A stretch of DNA of 64,000 nucleotides from Intestinimonas butyriciproducens (GTDB lineage: Bacteria; Bacillota; Clostridia; Oscillospirales; Butyricicoccaceae): positions 44,320 through 108,319 of the forward strand of contig NZ_JACJKW010000009.1 in NCBI RefSeq assembly GCF_016901775.1, written 5' to 3'. A program made the translations under genes and the position numbers. Shown here piece by piece: positions 35,181 through 44,432 of this stretch. Below the pieces are notes generated by a model. That model saw nothing but the letters and a program-made list of their open reading frames with translations. It searched no databases and was not told where the DNA came from. Position 1 is the first letter of the stretch, and the number at the start of each line of letters is the position of its first letter.

Positions 35181-35231
35181 GATAGATAAGACTGGGGAAT
35201 ACCGGTCATTCTATATGCAATGGAGGATACA

Positions 35232-35492
35232 ATGGAAACTTTCGTCTATGAACCCCAAGGTGTGTGCGCCAAGCGGTATACCATCACGGTGGATAATGAT
35301 AACAACACCATCCGCAATATCGAGATCGCAGGAGGCTGCCCGGGAAATCTGCTGGGCATCTCTCACCTGCTGAAAGGAATGACGGTGGACGAGGTCATCC
35401 AGCGCTTTGACGGCGTGCCCTGCGGCCTGAAGACCACCTCTTGCCCCGACCAGATCGCCCGGGCGCTCAAGGCTTACAAGCAGAAGAGCTGA
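35232..35492 (+). CDS. TSCPD domain protein (TIGR03905 type)
   Basis: 86 residues with the name-giving TSCPDQ motif near residue 72, plus GGCPGNLLGISHLLKGM. TSCPD domains occur fused to some class II ribonucleotide reductases and as free small proteins; molecular role unclear. GGAGG site 5 bases before ATG 35232. 42 bp upstream of asnS. Confidence 0.9.
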   Translation: METFVYEPQGVCAKRYTITVDNDNNTIRNIEIAGGCPGNLLGISHLLKGMTVDEVIQRFDGVPCGLKTTSCPDQIARALKAYKQKS

Positions 35493-35534
35493 AAGACCGG
35501 TTACCAAATGACAAAAGAAATGAGATGAAACAAC

Positions 35535-36926
35535 ATGTGTGAGCTGACGGTAAAAGAACTGCTGCATCATCCTCAGGAACATCTGGGGAAACAGGTGCAT
35601 CTCCAAGGCTGGGTGCGCACAGTGCGGGATGTGAAGGCCTGCGCTTTTGTGGAACTCAACGACGGCTCTGTGGTGAAAAATATCCAGTTGGTGTGCCCCG
35701 GCGGCCAGCCTGTCTATGACATGGGCCGGGCTCTGACGGTGGGCACTGCGGTGGAAGCCCAGGGCATTGTCACAGAGTCCCAGGGCAATCAGCCCATTGA
35801 AATCCAGGTGGAAAGCCTGGAGGTGGAAGGGGAGTGCCCCTCCGATTATCCTTTGCAGAAAAAGCGTCATTCGGTGGAATATCTCCGCACCATCGCCCAT
35901 CTGCGCCCCCGCACCAATCTGTTCAACGCCGCTTTCCGTGTACGCAGCGAAGCGGCCTTTGCCATCCATGAATTTTTCCATCAGCGGGGCTTTGTCTATG
36001 CCCATACCCCCATCATTACGGCCAGTGATGCAGAAGGGGCCGGGGATATGTTCCGGGTGACCACCCTGGATCTGGAGAACCTGCCCCGGGACAAAGAGGG
36101 AAAAGTGGATTATTCCCAGGATTTCTTCGGTTCGGGTACCAACCTGACGGTGTCCGGCCAGCTGGAGGCTGAAATCTTCGCCCTGGCTTTCAAGAACACC
36201 TATACCTTTGGTCCCACCTTCCGCTCGGAAAACTCCAACACCAGCCGGCATGCGGCGGAGTTCTGGATGATCGAGCCGGAGATCGCCTTTGCCGATCTGA
36301 AGGACAACATGGCCTTGGCCAAGGATATGATGCAGTTTATCATCCGCCGGGTGCTGGAGAGATGCCCTGACGAGATGGAATTTTTCAATAAATTTGTGGA
36401 CAAGGGACTGCTGGAGCGGCTGCAGGCACTGGTGGATGTGGATGAGTTTGCCCATGTGACTTACACCGAGGCCATTGATATTCTGCTGCCCCACAAGGAT
36501 GAGTTCCAGTTCCCTGTTTACTGGGGCTGCGACCTGCAGAGCGAACACGAGCGGTTCATCACTGAAAAAGTGTTCAAAAAGCCCACTTTCATGACCGATT
36601 ATCCCAAGGAGATCAAGGCTTTTTATATGCGCCTCAACGACGATGGCAAGACGGTGGCCGCCATGGATATGCTGGTTCCCGGCATTGGCGAGCTGATCGG
36701 CGGCAGCCAGCGTGAAGAGCGCTTCGATGTGCTGAAAAAACGCATGGATGAGCTGGGCATGGAAGAGGCTCCCTATTGGTGGTATATGGATCTGCGGAAG
36801 TACGGCGGCACCAAGCACGCCGGCTATGGCCTGGGCTTTGAGCGGCTGATCATGTATCTCACCGGCATCAGCAACATCCGGGATGTGCTGCCCTTCCCCC
36901 GTACGGTGGGCAGTGCTGACTTTTAA
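35535..36926 (+). CDS. asnS: Asparaginyl-tRNA synthetase
   Basis: 463 residues, full-length class IIb synthetase. N-terminal OB fold ([24 protein letters not shown]), motif 2 region [20 protein letters not shown] and motif 3 [20 protein letters not shown]. Presence of AsnS means Asn-tRNA need not be made by transamidation. Followed by coaW after 12 bp; probably co-transcribed. Confidence 0.97.
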   Translation: MCELTVKELLHHPQEHLGKQVHLQGWVRTVRDVKACAFVELNDGSVVKNIQLVCPGGQPVYDMGRALTVGTAVEAQGIVTESQGNQPIEIQVESLEVEGECPSDYPLQKKRHSVEYLRTIAHLRPRTNLFNAAFRVRSEAAFAIHEFFHQRGFVYAHTPIITASDAEGAGDMFRVTTLDLENLPRDKEGKVDYSQDFFGSGTNLTVSGQLEAEIFALAFKNTYTFGPTFRSENSNTSRHAAEFWMIEPEIAFADLKDNMALAKDMMQFIIRRVLERCPDEMEFFNKFVDKGLLERLQALVDVDEFAHVTYTEAIDILLPHKDEFQFPVYWGCDLQSEHERFITEKVFKKPTFMTDYPKEIKAFYMRLNDDGKTVAAMDMLVPGIGELIGGSQREERFDVLKKRMDELGMEEAPYWWYMDLRKYGGTKHAGYGLGFERLIMYLTGISNIRDVLPFPRTVGSADF

Positions 36927-36938
36927 GAGGCGGCGCTT

Positions 36939-37754
36939 ATGGGTTTGACCATTGGGATCGACATCGGCGGCAGCACCACCAAGATTGTGGGAATGCGGGA
37001 TGGAGAGATGATCTGTTCCATCCGGGTTCGGGCTGACGATCCGGTGACTTCGGCCTATGGAGCTTTCGGCAAATTTCTGACGGACAATGGGCTGGAGCTG
37101 GGAGAGATCAGCGAGGTGTTGTGCACCGGTGTGGGCTCATCCTTTATCCAGGGGGATATCTATGGCATTCCCACCCGGAAGGTGGATGAGTTCCGGGCCA
37201 TCGGCCTGGGCGGACGGTTTCTTTCCGGCTGCGGCGATGCCATCATTGTAAGCATGGGCACCGGCACGGCCTTTGTCAAAGTGGAAGGGGAAACAATCTG
37301 CCACATCGGCGGCACCGGCGTGGGCGGAGGCACCCTGGTAGGGCTGTGCGACAAGATGCTGGGTGTAAGGGGTGTGGAACACATTCTCCATCTGGCGGAA
37401 AAAGGAAGCCTTTCCAATGTGGACCTGACCATCGGGGATATTTCCAAGGCGGCTATTTCCAACATGGACAAAGAGACTACCGCCTCCAACTTCGGCAAGG
37501 TCAGCGATATGGCTGCGCCGGAGGACCTGGCCTTGGGCGTATGCAATCTGGTGTTCCAGACGGTGGGGACCCTGGCGGCTTTTTCTGCCCGGGGCGCCGG
37601 TATGCGGGATGTGGTGCTCACCGGCAACCTGGCCATGGTGCCCATGGCCAGAAAGGTGTTTTCCGATTTTGAAAAGCTCTACGACGCACGGTTCATCATA
37701 CCCGACAACGCCGACTTTGCCACCGCCCTGGGGGCGGCTCTGGCTGGGCGGTAA
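36939..37754 (+). CDS. coaW: Type II pantothenate kinase
   Basis: 271 residues of the type II (eukaryotic/staphylococcal) PanK class, first step of CoA synthesis. GIDIGGSTTKIVG is the phosphate-1 motif; VSMGTGTAFV and GGTGVGGGTLVGL are typical of CoaW. Compared with type I or III kinases the ASKHA fold and glycine motifs fit only type II. Tight spacing to asnS and to the downstream aminotransferase. Confidence 0.92.
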   Translation: MGLTIGIDIGGSTTKIVGMRDGEMICSIRVRADDPVTSAYGAFGKFLTDNGLELGEISEVLCTGVGSSFIQGDIYGIPTRKVDEFRAIGLGGRFLSGCGDAIIVSMGTGTAFVKVEGETICHIGGTGVGGGTLVGLCDKMLGVRGVEHILHLAEKGSLSNVDLTIGDISKAAISNMDKETTASNFGKVSDMAAPEDLALGVCNLVFQTVGTLAAFSARGAGMRDVVLTGNLAMVPMARKVFSDFEKLYDARFIIPDNADFATALGAALAGR

Positions 37755-37807
37755 GGGTTTGAAAGGATAATGGAAGCATAGAAGCACATAAAATTGGAGG
37801 TAATCGT

Positions 37808-39085
37808 ATGGATCTGACAAAAGCCACACGGGCTGAGCTGGAAGAGGAACTGAAAAAGCTCAATGAAGAGTACGAAGGCTACAAGGCCCAGGGCCTGAAG
37901 CTGGATATGTCCCGGGGTAAGCCCGGCGCCGACCAGCTGAATGCCTGTGAAGGGATGCTGACGGTGGTCAAGACCAGTGAGGACGCCGTGTATCAGGGGC
38001 TGGATACCCGCAACTACGGCACACTGGAAGGCATTCCGGCCTGCCGGCAGATGTTTGCCGATCTGTTGGAAGTGCCGGTGGAGCAGGTGCTGGCCGGGGG
38101 CAACTCCAGCCTGACCTTTATGTATGACACCATGGACCGTCTGATGGTCTTTGGCGCCGCCGGTGTGGACGAGCCCTGGCTGAAAAAGGACAAGGTGAAG
38201 TTCCTCTGCCCGGTGCCCGGCTATGACCGTCATTTTGCCATCTGCGAGCAGTTCGGCATTGAGATGATCAACATCCCTATGGATGACAACGGCCCCGATA
38301 TGGACATGGTGGAAAAGCTGGTGGCCGAGGACGAGAGCATCAAGGGCATTTGGTGCGTTCCCAAGTTTGCCAATCCCTCGGGCGTTGTGTACAGCGATGA
38401 AGTGGTGCGCCGTTTTGCCGCCCTCCAGCCCAAGGCCCGGGATTTCCGTATTTTCTGGGACAATGCTTACATCATCCACGGCATCACTGACGAGGATATC
38501 CAGATCCCCAACATCATCGAGGAGTGCGCCAAGGCGGGCAAGGCCGATATGGTGTTTGAGTTCTGCTCCACCTCCAAGATCTCCTTCCCCGGCGCCGGCG
38601 TCTGCGCCTTTGCCGCAAGCCCGGCCAACATCGCCTGGCAGAAAAAGTACATGAAGGCCCAGCAGATCGGACCGGACAAGATCAACCAGCTGCGCCATGT
38701 GCTCTTCTTCAAGGACGCCGCCGGTCTGAAGGATCACATGGAGATCCACAAGAAGATGCTGCGGCCCAAGTTTGACGCTGTCATCAACACTCTGGAAAAG
38801 AACCTGGCCGGCACCGGAGCGGGCAGCTGGACTGTGCCCAAGGGCGGCTATTTTGTCAGCTTCGACGCCATGGAGGGCTGTGCCAAGCGCACCCAGCAGC
38901 TGTGCAAGGAAGCGGGCATCGTCATGACCGGAGCTGGTGCCACCTATCCCTATGGCAAGGATCCGGGGGACAGCAATCTGCGTATTGCTCCTTCCTATCC
39001 TCCCATTGAAGAGCTGCAGCTGGCCATGGAAGTGTTCTGCGTCTGCGCCAAGAAGGCTGCCGCAGAAAAACTGCTGGCTCAGTAA
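37808..39085 (+). CDS. PLP-dependent aminotransferase class I/II (aspartate aminotransferase-like)
   Basis: 425 residues. N-terminal LKLDMSRGKPGADQLN, GGNSSLTFMYDTMDRL, substrate/cofactor motif FANPSGVVYSDE and FWDNAYIIHG, and PLP lysine in CSTSKISFPGAG near residue 257, C-terminal SNLRIAPSYP. It fits the Aminotran_MocR/aspartate aminotransferase branch common in Clostridia. Amino-donor specificity is inferred only. GGAGG site; 53 bp after coaW. Confidence 0.9.
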   Translation: MDLTKATRAELEEELKKLNEEYEGYKAQGLKLDMSRGKPGADQLNACEGMLTVVKTSEDAVYQGLDTRNYGTLEGIPACRQMFADLLEVPVEQVLAGGNSSLTFMYDTMDRLMVFGAAGVDEPWLKKDKVKFLCPVPGYDRHFAICEQFGIEMINIPMDDNGPDMDMVEKLVAEDESIKGIWCVPKFANPSGVVYSDEVVRRFAALQPKARDFRIFWDNAYIIHGITDEDIQIPNIIEECAKAGKADMVFEFCSTSKISFPGAGVCAFAASPANIAWQKKYMKAQQIGPDKINQLRHVLFFKDAAGLKDHMEIHKKMLRPKFDAVINTLEKNLAGTGAGSWTVPKGGYFVSFDAMEGCAKRTQQLCKEAGIVMTGAGATYPYGKDPGDSNLRIAPSYPPIEELQLAMEVFCVCAKKAAAEKLLAQ

Positions 39086-39097
39086 GAGAAAAAATAA

Positions 39098-39211
39098 AGC
39101 CCCCGCAAGGGGAGGTTTGGTTGTGGGCAGAGGACACATCCTCTGCCCACAGCCGCGCCTGGGAGAAAAATGTTCTCTTTTTGCATCGGGAAAGCCGGTG
39201 CAAAAAGAGAA
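39098..39211. other. Series of three hairpins after the aminotransferase gene
   Basis: A weak CCCC/GGGG hairpin (39098-39118). Then TGTGGGCAGAGGA paired with 39139-39151 across a 4-nt loop. Then TTCTCTTTTTGCA (39173-39185) paired perfectly with 39199-39211. At least the first acts as a terminator candidate. The rest of 39086-39267 has no gene I can support. Confidence 0.65.
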
Positions 39212-39267
39212 ACTTTGAACAATTTGTACAGAAAAAAGGGGAAAATTTCTGAAAAATCCTCTTTTTG

Positions 39268-39296
39268 TTGACGGAATCCCAGGGCGGGAGTATAAT
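39268..39296 (+). promoter_or_regulatory. Promoter of secD-secF
   Basis: TTGACG (39268-39273), 17-bp spacer, TATAAT (39291-39296). Confidence 0.8.
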
Positions 39297-39352
39297 AGTC
39301 GTTGCTTTTCAAAAAGCGTCACGCTTTTCATAAAGGAGGAAACAACAGGACA

Positions 39353-40663
39353 ATGAAAAAGAGCATTCTCACTTTCGTTTGCTCACTGTTAGTCATAGCA
39401 TTGCTTGGCTTTACAGTATGGCACGGGGTGGATCTGGGCTTCACACAGATCCCCAGCATCACCGACACCGAAAACGGCGTGCGGCTGGGCCTGGATCTGG
39501 TGGGCGGTTCCATCATCACCTTTGAGGGCATGGCCGATGAGGATATGCCGGCCGAGGAGCTGAGCCGCAACATGGAGATCGTTGTGGATATGCTGCGCCA
39601 GCGTCTGGACTTCCAGGGCCTCACCGAAGCTCAGGTGTACCAGGCCGGTGACCGGCGGGTCACAGTGGAGATCCCCTCCATCAGCGACCCCGAGGAAGCA
39701 GTGCAGACTCTGGGATCCACCGCTCAGCTGCAATTTCTGGATGACGACGGCAATGTGATCCTGGAAGGCAACCAGGTGGCCGACGCCACCGCCGAATACG
39801 GCGCCATTGACAGCACCGGCGTCAAGCAGAATTATGTCTCCCTGGAACTCACCGACGAAGGTCTGGAGATCTTCACCGAAGCCACAAAGAAAGCGGCTGC
39901 CGCTGAGTCGGAAGGCAAGAACCACATCAATATCGTCATGGACGGCCAGACCATCAGCAGCCCTGCTGTGAGCAGCCAGTATGCAGAAACCGGCATCACC
40001 AGCAAGGAAGTGATGATCACCGGCGGCTTTACGGCAGAGGAAGCCGGTCTTCTGGCCAATAACATCGCCCTGGGCCAGCTGCCCTTTGGTCTGGAGCAGG
40101 TGGAAATGCGCAGTGTGGGCGCCCAGCTGGGTATGACCGCTCTGACCAGCAGCATCAAGGCCGGTATTATCGGCGTGCTGCTTGTGATGATCTTTATGAT
40201 CGCGGTGTATCGTCTGCCTGGCATCGTCTCCTGTGTGGCCCTGCTGTTCTACTGCGTGCTGGAGGGACTGGTGCTGGTGATCTTCAAGGTCAACCTGTCT
40301 CTGCCCGGTATCGCCGGTATCATCCTGTCCATCGGTATGGCCGTGGACGCCAATGTGGTTATCTTCGAGAGAATCAAAGAAGAACTGCGGGCGGGCAAGA
40401 CCCTGCGTTCGGCCATTGACTCCGGGTTCCATCGGGCCTTCTCCGCTATTTTGGACAGTAACATCACCACCTTCATTGCCGCAGCCGTGCTCTATTTCTT
40501 CGGCAAGGGCACCATCGTGGGCTTTGCCATTACTCTGGGCCTGGGCATTATTCTGTCCATGTTCACGGCTCTGACTGTGACACAGATGCTGCTGAACAGT
40601 CTGGTGGGGATGAAAGTGACCAATATCCGGCTGTACGGTGCTCGTGAAGGGAGGGATGCGTAA
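39353..40663 (+). CDS. secD: Protein translocase subunit SecD
   Basis: About 436 residues, RND-fold partner of SecYEG that uses the proton gradient to pull proteins outward. One N-terminal membrane segment, LGLDLVGGSIITFE (RLGLDLxGG motif), an extracytoplasmic P1 domain, then five membrane segments with the GMAVDANVVIFERIKEEL motif. ATG 39353 chosen: signal-like MKKSILTFVCSLLVIALL. Its stop overlaps the secF start by one base. Confidence 0.96.
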   Translation: MKKSILTFVCSLLVIALLGFTVWHGVDLGFTQIPSITDTENGVRLGLDLVGGSIITFEGMADEDMPAEELSRNMEIVVDMLRQRLDFQGLTEAQVYQAGDRRVTVEIPSISDPEEAVQTLGSTAQLQFLDDDGNVILEGNQVADATAEYGAIDSTGVKQNYVSLELTDEGLEIFTEATKKAAAAESEGKNHINIVMDGQTISSPAVSSQYAETGITSKEVMITGGFTAEEAGLLANNIALGQLPFGLEQVEMRSVGAQLGMTALTSSIKAGIIGVLLVMIFMIAVYRLPGIVSCVALLFYCVLEGLVLVIFKVNLSLPGIAGIILSIGMAVDANVVIFERIKEELRAGKTLRSAIDSGFHRAFSAILDSNITTFIAAAVLYFFGKGTIVGFAITLGLGIILSMFTALTVTQMLLNSLVGMKVTNIRLYGAREGRDA

Positions 40664-41562
40664 TGCTGAAGACATTCAGTGCTACAAAAAACTTCAAATA
40701 TTGCGCCATCCTTTCGGTGCTGCTCATTGCCGCAGGTCTTGTGGCTTTGCTGGCGGCTCCCTTTGGCGTCAATCTGTTCAATCTGGATATCGATTTTGCC
40801 GGTGGTACCACCTTTACCTATCAGCTGGGAGAAGAGGTCACTCCCGATGTGATCGACAAGGTGGAGGACGCAGTGGCCGAGGTGGCAGGCAAGAATGTTT
40901 CTGCTGTGCCTACCGGTGACGGCACCCAGGTGCTCATCAAAACAAAGAGCCTTTCTTCCGAAGACCGGGAAAAGCTGCATGAGGCCATGAAGACCGCCTT
41001 CTCCCTGGAGGACGATGACCGGCAGGATGTGCAGAATGTCAGCCCGGCTGTGGGCAAGGATATGCAGGCCGCCGCCGTCAAGTCCTCTTTGGTGGCTGCT
41101 CTTCTGATGCTGCTGTATATCACCATCCGCTTTGACTTCAAGTCCGGCTTTGCCGCTGTGGTCTGCCTGATTCACGATGTGCTGGTGATGATCAGCGCCT
41201 ATGTGATCTTCCAGCTGCCGGTGAATATGAACTTCATCGCCGCAGCCCTTACCATCTTCGGCTATTCCATCAATGCCAGCATCATCACCTTTGACCGTAT
41301 CCGGGAAAACCAGAAGCTGTCCCGTCGGGAAAGCTATGAAGCCATTGTGGACAAGAGCGTCCGCCAGAGTTTCACCCGGAACATCAACACCACCCTGACC
41401 ACGCTGTTTACCATCGTGCTCATCATCTTTACTGGTGTTTCCTCTCTGGTGAATTTCGCCATTCCCATCACCGTTGGCATTGTCAGCGGCGCTTATTCTT
41501 CCATCTTCGTGGCCGCTCCTCTGTGTGCCCTGCTGAAGAAGCATCAGAAAAAAGCGAAATAA
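40663..41562 (+). CDS. secF: Protein translocase subunit SecF
   Basis: 299 residues. DIDFAGGTTFTYQL near residue 42 and the membrane motif GYSINASIITFDRIRENQK near 204 identify SecF. Six hydrophobic segments. Translationally coupled to secD through the TAATG overlap; a terminator follows. Confidence 0.96.
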   Translation: MLKTFSATKNFKYCAILSVLLIAAGLVALLAAPFGVNLFNLDIDFAGGTTFTYQLGEEVTPDVIDKVEDAVAEVAGKNVSAVPTGDGTQVLIKTKSLSSEDREKLHEAMKTAFSLEDDDRQDVQNVSPAVGKDMQAAAVKSSLVAALLMLLYITIRFDFKSGFAAVVCLIHDVLVMISAYVIFQLPVNMNFIAAALTIFGYSINASIITFDRIRENQKLSRRESYEAIVDKSVRQSFTRNINTTLTTLFTIVLIIFTGVSSLVNFAIPITVGIVSGAYSSIFVAAPLCALLKKHQKKAK

Positions 41563-41572
41563 GCCTGTTTCA

Positions 41573-41604
41573 GATCCCCGTCTTTTCACAAGACGGGGAT
41601 CTTT
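41573..41604 (+). terminator. Terminator of secDF
   Basis: AGATCCCCGTCTT stem and complement around a 5-nt loop, then CTTT. Confidence 0.8.
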
Positions 41605-41632
41605 ATGGTTGTATATTCCAGAAATTTCATAT

Positions 41633-41684
41633 TTTGTCGAATGCTGTCGGAAATTGCGGCGAAAAAGGGGTTTAATTTGTCGAA
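41633..41684. promoter_or_regulatory. Two Spo0A-box-like sites upstream of nrdR
   Basis: TTTGTCGAA occurs at 41633-41641 and 41676-41684, 43 bp apart, matching the TGTCGAA core of Spo0A boxes. A weaker TGTCGGAA is at 41645-41652. Whether this organism has Spo0A cannot be seen in the window. Confidence 0.4.
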
Positions 41685-41824
41685 AAACTGTGGGAGAATA
41701 AAAAAGAAGAGAGAATTTCCGGTGCCGGGCGGCAGCCGGGAAACTCTTGCTCCCCCTGGTTTCTTTGTGGTACAATAATCGCAGCCAAAATGACCGGAAG
41801 GAAAACTGCGGGGGAGGAAATGGC

Positions 41825-42286
41825 ATGAAGTGCCCGTATTGCGGATATCTGGAAAGTAAAGTGGTGGATTCCCGGCCCACCGATGAGGGCAGCTGTATCC
41901 GCCGCAGGCGGGAGTGCCTGTCCTGCGGCCGGCGTTTCACCACTTATGAAACGGTGGAGAGCGTACCGCTGGTGGTCATCAAGAAAGATGGCTCCCGCCA
42001 GGCTTTCAGCCGCAGCAAAATGCTCAGCGGCCTGGTGAAGGCCTGCGAAAAACGGCCGGTAACCATGTCCGCTCTGGAAGAGATCTGCGATGAGATCGAA
42101 CAGAAGCTTTCCAATTCCCTGGAAAGGGAGATCAAGTCCGAGCAGATCGGCGAACTGGTGATGGAGCAGCTGAAGCAGGTAGACGAAGTGGCCTATGTGC
42201 GTTTTGCTTCGGTGTACCGGCAGTTCAAGGACATCGGCACCTTTATGGAAGAGCTGAGCAAACTGATTCACACAAAGCCTCAATGA
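41825..42286 (+). CDS. nrdR: Transcriptional repressor NrdR
   Basis: 153 residues. Zinc ribbon CPYC...CLSCGRRF at residues 3-35 and ATP-cone domain ([25 protein letters not shown]) that senses ATP/dATP. It represses ribonucleotide reductase genes. Start at ATG 41825 (MKCPYCGY) with GGGAGGAA upstream. Followed by a terminator shared with DUF4363. Confidence 0.97.
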   Translation: MKCPYCGYLESKVVDSRPTDEGSCIRRRRECLSCGRRFTTYETVESVPLVVIKKDGSRQAFSRSKMLSGLVKACEKRPVTMSALEEICDEIEQKLSNSLEREIKSEQIGELVMEQLKQVDEVAYVRFASVYRQFKDIGTFMEELSKLIHTKPQ

Positions 42287-42291
42287 CAATG

Positions 42292-42330
42292 AAAAGCCGC
42301 CTGACACATGATGTGCCCAGGCGGCTTTTT
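42292..42330. terminator. Bidirectional terminator between nrdR and DUF4363
   Basis: AAAAGCCGCCTG stem with complement and T-run. Confidence 0.85.
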
Positions 42331-42341
42331 GTCTGCATGGG

Positions 42342-42701
42342 TCACAGAATGTTTTCCCAGGTGGGGTCATCGCTGGAGGGCAGGCGAAGCAGCAGATGCC
42401 GAAGCAATCTGGCCTTTTGTCCGTATTGTCGGTGGTCCTCTGTTTCCAGACAGGCCTGGCATTCTTCCAGCATCTGGCCGATCTCTTCGATGGAGGAATG
42501 GACATAAAAGGTGGAAAGAATGGGAGACAGGTGCTGATACCGGTCTTTCAGAGCCGTGAGAGCGCCGCTGCTGGCCTCTTCGGCCGTCAGCGGGATTTCT
42601 TCTGCCAGGGAAGAAGCAAGGCTCCTGGTGTATCTGTGGGCGAAAAAAGCACCGGTAAGGGTGACCAGCAGCAAAAATGCGGCAATATAGGTGCGGACCA
42701 T
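42342..42701 (-). CDS. DUF4363 family protein
   Basis: 119 residues with one N-terminal membrane anchor (TYIAAFLLLVTLTGAFFA) and an outside helical domain. DUF4363 proteins usually sit beside DUF421 proteins in Clostridia, as here: its ATG lies 1 base after the DUF421 stop. AAGGAGGG site. Function unknown. Confidence 0.85.
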   Translation of the reverse strand: MVRTYIAAFLLLVTLTGAFFAHRYTRSLASSLAEEIPLTAEEASSGALTALKDRYQHLSPILSTFYVHSSIEEIGQMLEECQACLETEDHRQYGQKARLLRHLLLRLPSSDDPTWENIL

Positions 42702-42702
42702 C

Positions 42703-43380
42703 CTAGTTTCCCTCCTTCCGGAAGAGAAGAATGCTGCCGCTGCGGTCAGCACACAGAAGAAAAACCTCCTTCAGACTGGAGAGCAGATTGGCTTTCAGGA
42801 TGGAGTGAAGCCAGGCTTCGTCCCGTCCGATGGCCTTCAGGTTTTCCCGGCAGAGAACGCCGTCGGAAATGATCAGCTCCAAAGGGGGGGAAGGCTTGGG
42901 GGCTTTGCCCAAAGCGTCCAGCGTCACGGCCTGGGCGCCGGGAAAGAGCAGCAGGCTCACCTGACCGTTTGTTTCCACCTGGGCCAGCTGGATGGAGCGA
43001 AGATCGAACACATCTTTCAGACGCAGGGTCTCGAACACATCGTCCAGCGTCATGCGCACCTTGCGCAGGGCCTGCTGGTCCAGAACGCCGTTGCGGATGA
43101 TCTGCACCGGTTTGCCGCTGAGCAGTTGCCGCAGCTTCCGACTGCGCATGGACAGCACTGACAGGAAGATTTCGGCGGCAATCAGGGTCAGGATGGGCAC
43201 CAGGCCATGAAGCAGGGGAATGTCCAGGTCCTGCATGGGCACCGAGGCCACGGCGGAGATTAAAATGGTTATGACGAACTCGGTGGCCTGCATTTCGGCC
43301 ACCTGCCTCTTGCCCATCAGCCGGAAGGCCGCAATGATGAAGATGTAGAGAAGAATAGTGCGGAAAAATGGAACCAGCAT
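42703..43380 (-). CDS. DUF421 (YetF/YrbG-like) membrane protein
   Basis: About 225 residues. Three N-terminal membrane segments (ILLYIFIIAAFRLMGKRQVAEMQ is the DUF421 hallmark), then the cytosolic domain with VQIIRNGVLDQQALRKVRMTLDDVFETLR. The start MLVPFFRTILLYIF at 43380 is chosen; further upstream residues lack hydrophobic lead character. Operon with DUF4363. In Bacillus such proteins are spore or envelope membrane proteins of unclear role. Confidence 0.9.
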   Translation of the reverse strand: MLVPFFRTILLYIFIIAAFRLMGKRQVAEMQATEFVITILISAVASVPMQDLDIPLLHGLVPILTLIAAEIFLSVLSMRSRKLRQLLSGKPVQIIRNGVLDQQALRKVRMTLDDVFETLRLKDVFDLRSIQLAQVETNGQVSLLLFPGAQAVTLDALGKAPKPSPPLELIISDGVLCRENLKAIGRDEAWLHSILKANLLSSLKEVFLLCADRSGSILLFRKEGN

Positions 43381-43563
43381 CGTTATATCACCCGGTGTTA
43401 GTGTTCCGGCATCGTGGGAAAATATCCCCGTAATCTTTGACAGGAGAAAAAACACCTGTTTTTTCTCACCGGTCATAGCTGTTCTGGTGCAGGGATGGGG
43501 GACATTTTATAATGGTGGATATACAGATGGCAATTTTCGTAGAGATAGAGAGGAACGGATAAA

Positions 43564-43863
43564 ATGGGACAGACCATGGAACTGGCCGAAGTGCTGAAAC
43601 GGCAGGAAGAAGAGCTGGAGAGGACGAAGCAGCGCCTGGGACAGAATATCAAGGCCCGGAGGGAGGCGCTGGGATACAGTCAGGAAAAGCTGGCCTTTCT
43701 GTCGGGGATGGGCGCTGCTCATCTGGGGAACATCGAAAGGGGAAGCGATAAAAACAATCCCACCATTTCCACTCTGGCCAAGATTGCCGGCGGCCTGCAC
43801 ACTTCGGTGGAGAAGCTGCTGGAGGGAACGGGGACACAAATGGAAGAGGAAGAAAATGGTTAA
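43564..43863 (+). CDS. XRE-family helix-turn-helix regulator
   Basis: 99 residues: an N-terminal helix (LAEVLKRQEEELERTKQRL), then a clear Cro/CI HTH (LGQNIKARREALGYSQEKLAFLSGM, HLGNIERG) and TISTLAKIAGGLHTSVEKLLEG. Stand-alone, upstream of tRNA-Pro and next to an apparent integration boundary. It could be a mobile-element regulator or a resident one. Confidence 0.85.
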   Translation: MGQTMELAEVLKRQEEELERTKQRLGQNIKARREALGYSQEKLAFLSGMGAAHLGNIERGSDKNNPTISTLAKIAGGLHTSVEKLLEGTGTQMEEEENG

Positions 43864-43896
43864 ATTAAAATTTTTCAAAAAATTTTGAAAAAACAC

Positions 43897-43925
43897 TTGC
43901 CAAATAGGAAACACTGTGGTAATAT
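43897..43925 (+). promoter_or_regulatory. Promoter of tRNA-Pro
   Basis: TTGCCA (43897-43902), 17-bp spacer, TAATAT (43920-43925). Confidence 0.7.
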
Positions 43926-43936
43926 ACTTCTTGCAC

Positions 43937-44013
43937 CCGGGTGTGGCGCAGTTTGGTAGCGCGCTTGAATGGGGTTCAAGAGGCCGGAGGTTCGACTCCT
44001 CTCACTCGGACCA
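43937..44013 (+). tRNA. tRNA-Pro(GGG)
   Basis: A 77-nt cloverleaf: acceptor CCGGGTG pairs with CACTCGG (one G-U), anticodon GGG between CTTGA/TCAAG, discriminator A and encoded CCA. An accessory region with recombinase genes begins 30 bp downstream. Confidence 0.95.
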
Positions 44014-44067
44014 TGCGGAGTGTCCTTATAGGATCTGAGTATCCTACAAAGGACACTCCGCATTTTT
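44013..44067. terminator. Long bidirectional hairpin after tRNA-Pro
   Basis: ATGCGGAGTGTCCTT (44013-44027) pairs with 44049-44063, with an inner TAGGAT/ATCCTA stem; T-run follows. It terminates tRNA-Pro and, in the other direction, overlaps the end of the resolvase-like gene. Confidence 0.85.
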
Positions 44068-44418
44068 TATTGTCAAAATCGGGGTAGCGCCGTTTTCGTC
44101 AAACAGCAGCCGATCCCGGATGCACAGGAGCTTTACCTTGTGCCGGGTGAGCAGGTCAATGTAGCGTTGGGTCATCCCCCATTCCCGGCCTATCCGGGCC
44201 AGGTTATGGACTATCACCACATCCACCCTGCCAGCGACCACGGCCTCGGTCACTTTCTGGAGCGCCGGGCGGTCTAATGTGAGCCCGCTGCCATATTCGT
44301 CCGCAGCGCCGATGATGATATATCCCGCCTGCGTTGCGTAGAGCTGGAGCAGAAACCGCTGGTGTTCCAACGCGAAAGAATCGTCATGGGCGACACGGCA
44401 ATAGAGAAATGCTCTCAT
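44044..44418 (-). CDS. Small resolvase-domain protein with Ala at the catalytic Ser position
   Basis: 124 residues, only the N-terminal serine-recombinase fold: AFLYCRVAHDDSFALEHQRF, DEYGSGLTLDRPALQKV, VDVVIVHNLARIGRE. In active recombinases the first motif is YxRxS; here it is YCRVA, so the nucleophile is lost unless another Ser takes over. The ATG at 44418 (MRAFLYC) is preferred. It lies 2 bases downstream of the truncated large recombinase, so both belong to one element remnant. It may act as an accessory or regulatory protein. Confidence 0.78.
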   Translation of the reverse strand: MRAFLYCRVAHDDSFALEHQRFLLQLYATQAGYIIIGAADEYGSGLTLDRPALQKVTEAVVAGRVDVVIVHNLARIGREWGMTQRYIDLLTRHKVKLLCIRDRLLFDENGATPILTIKNAECPL

Positions 44419-44432
44419 ATCCCACACCACCT

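Noticed and set aside
35211..36818. A 535-codon minus-strand frame
   Set aside because: Antisense of the asnS gene, which has all class II motifs on the plus strand.
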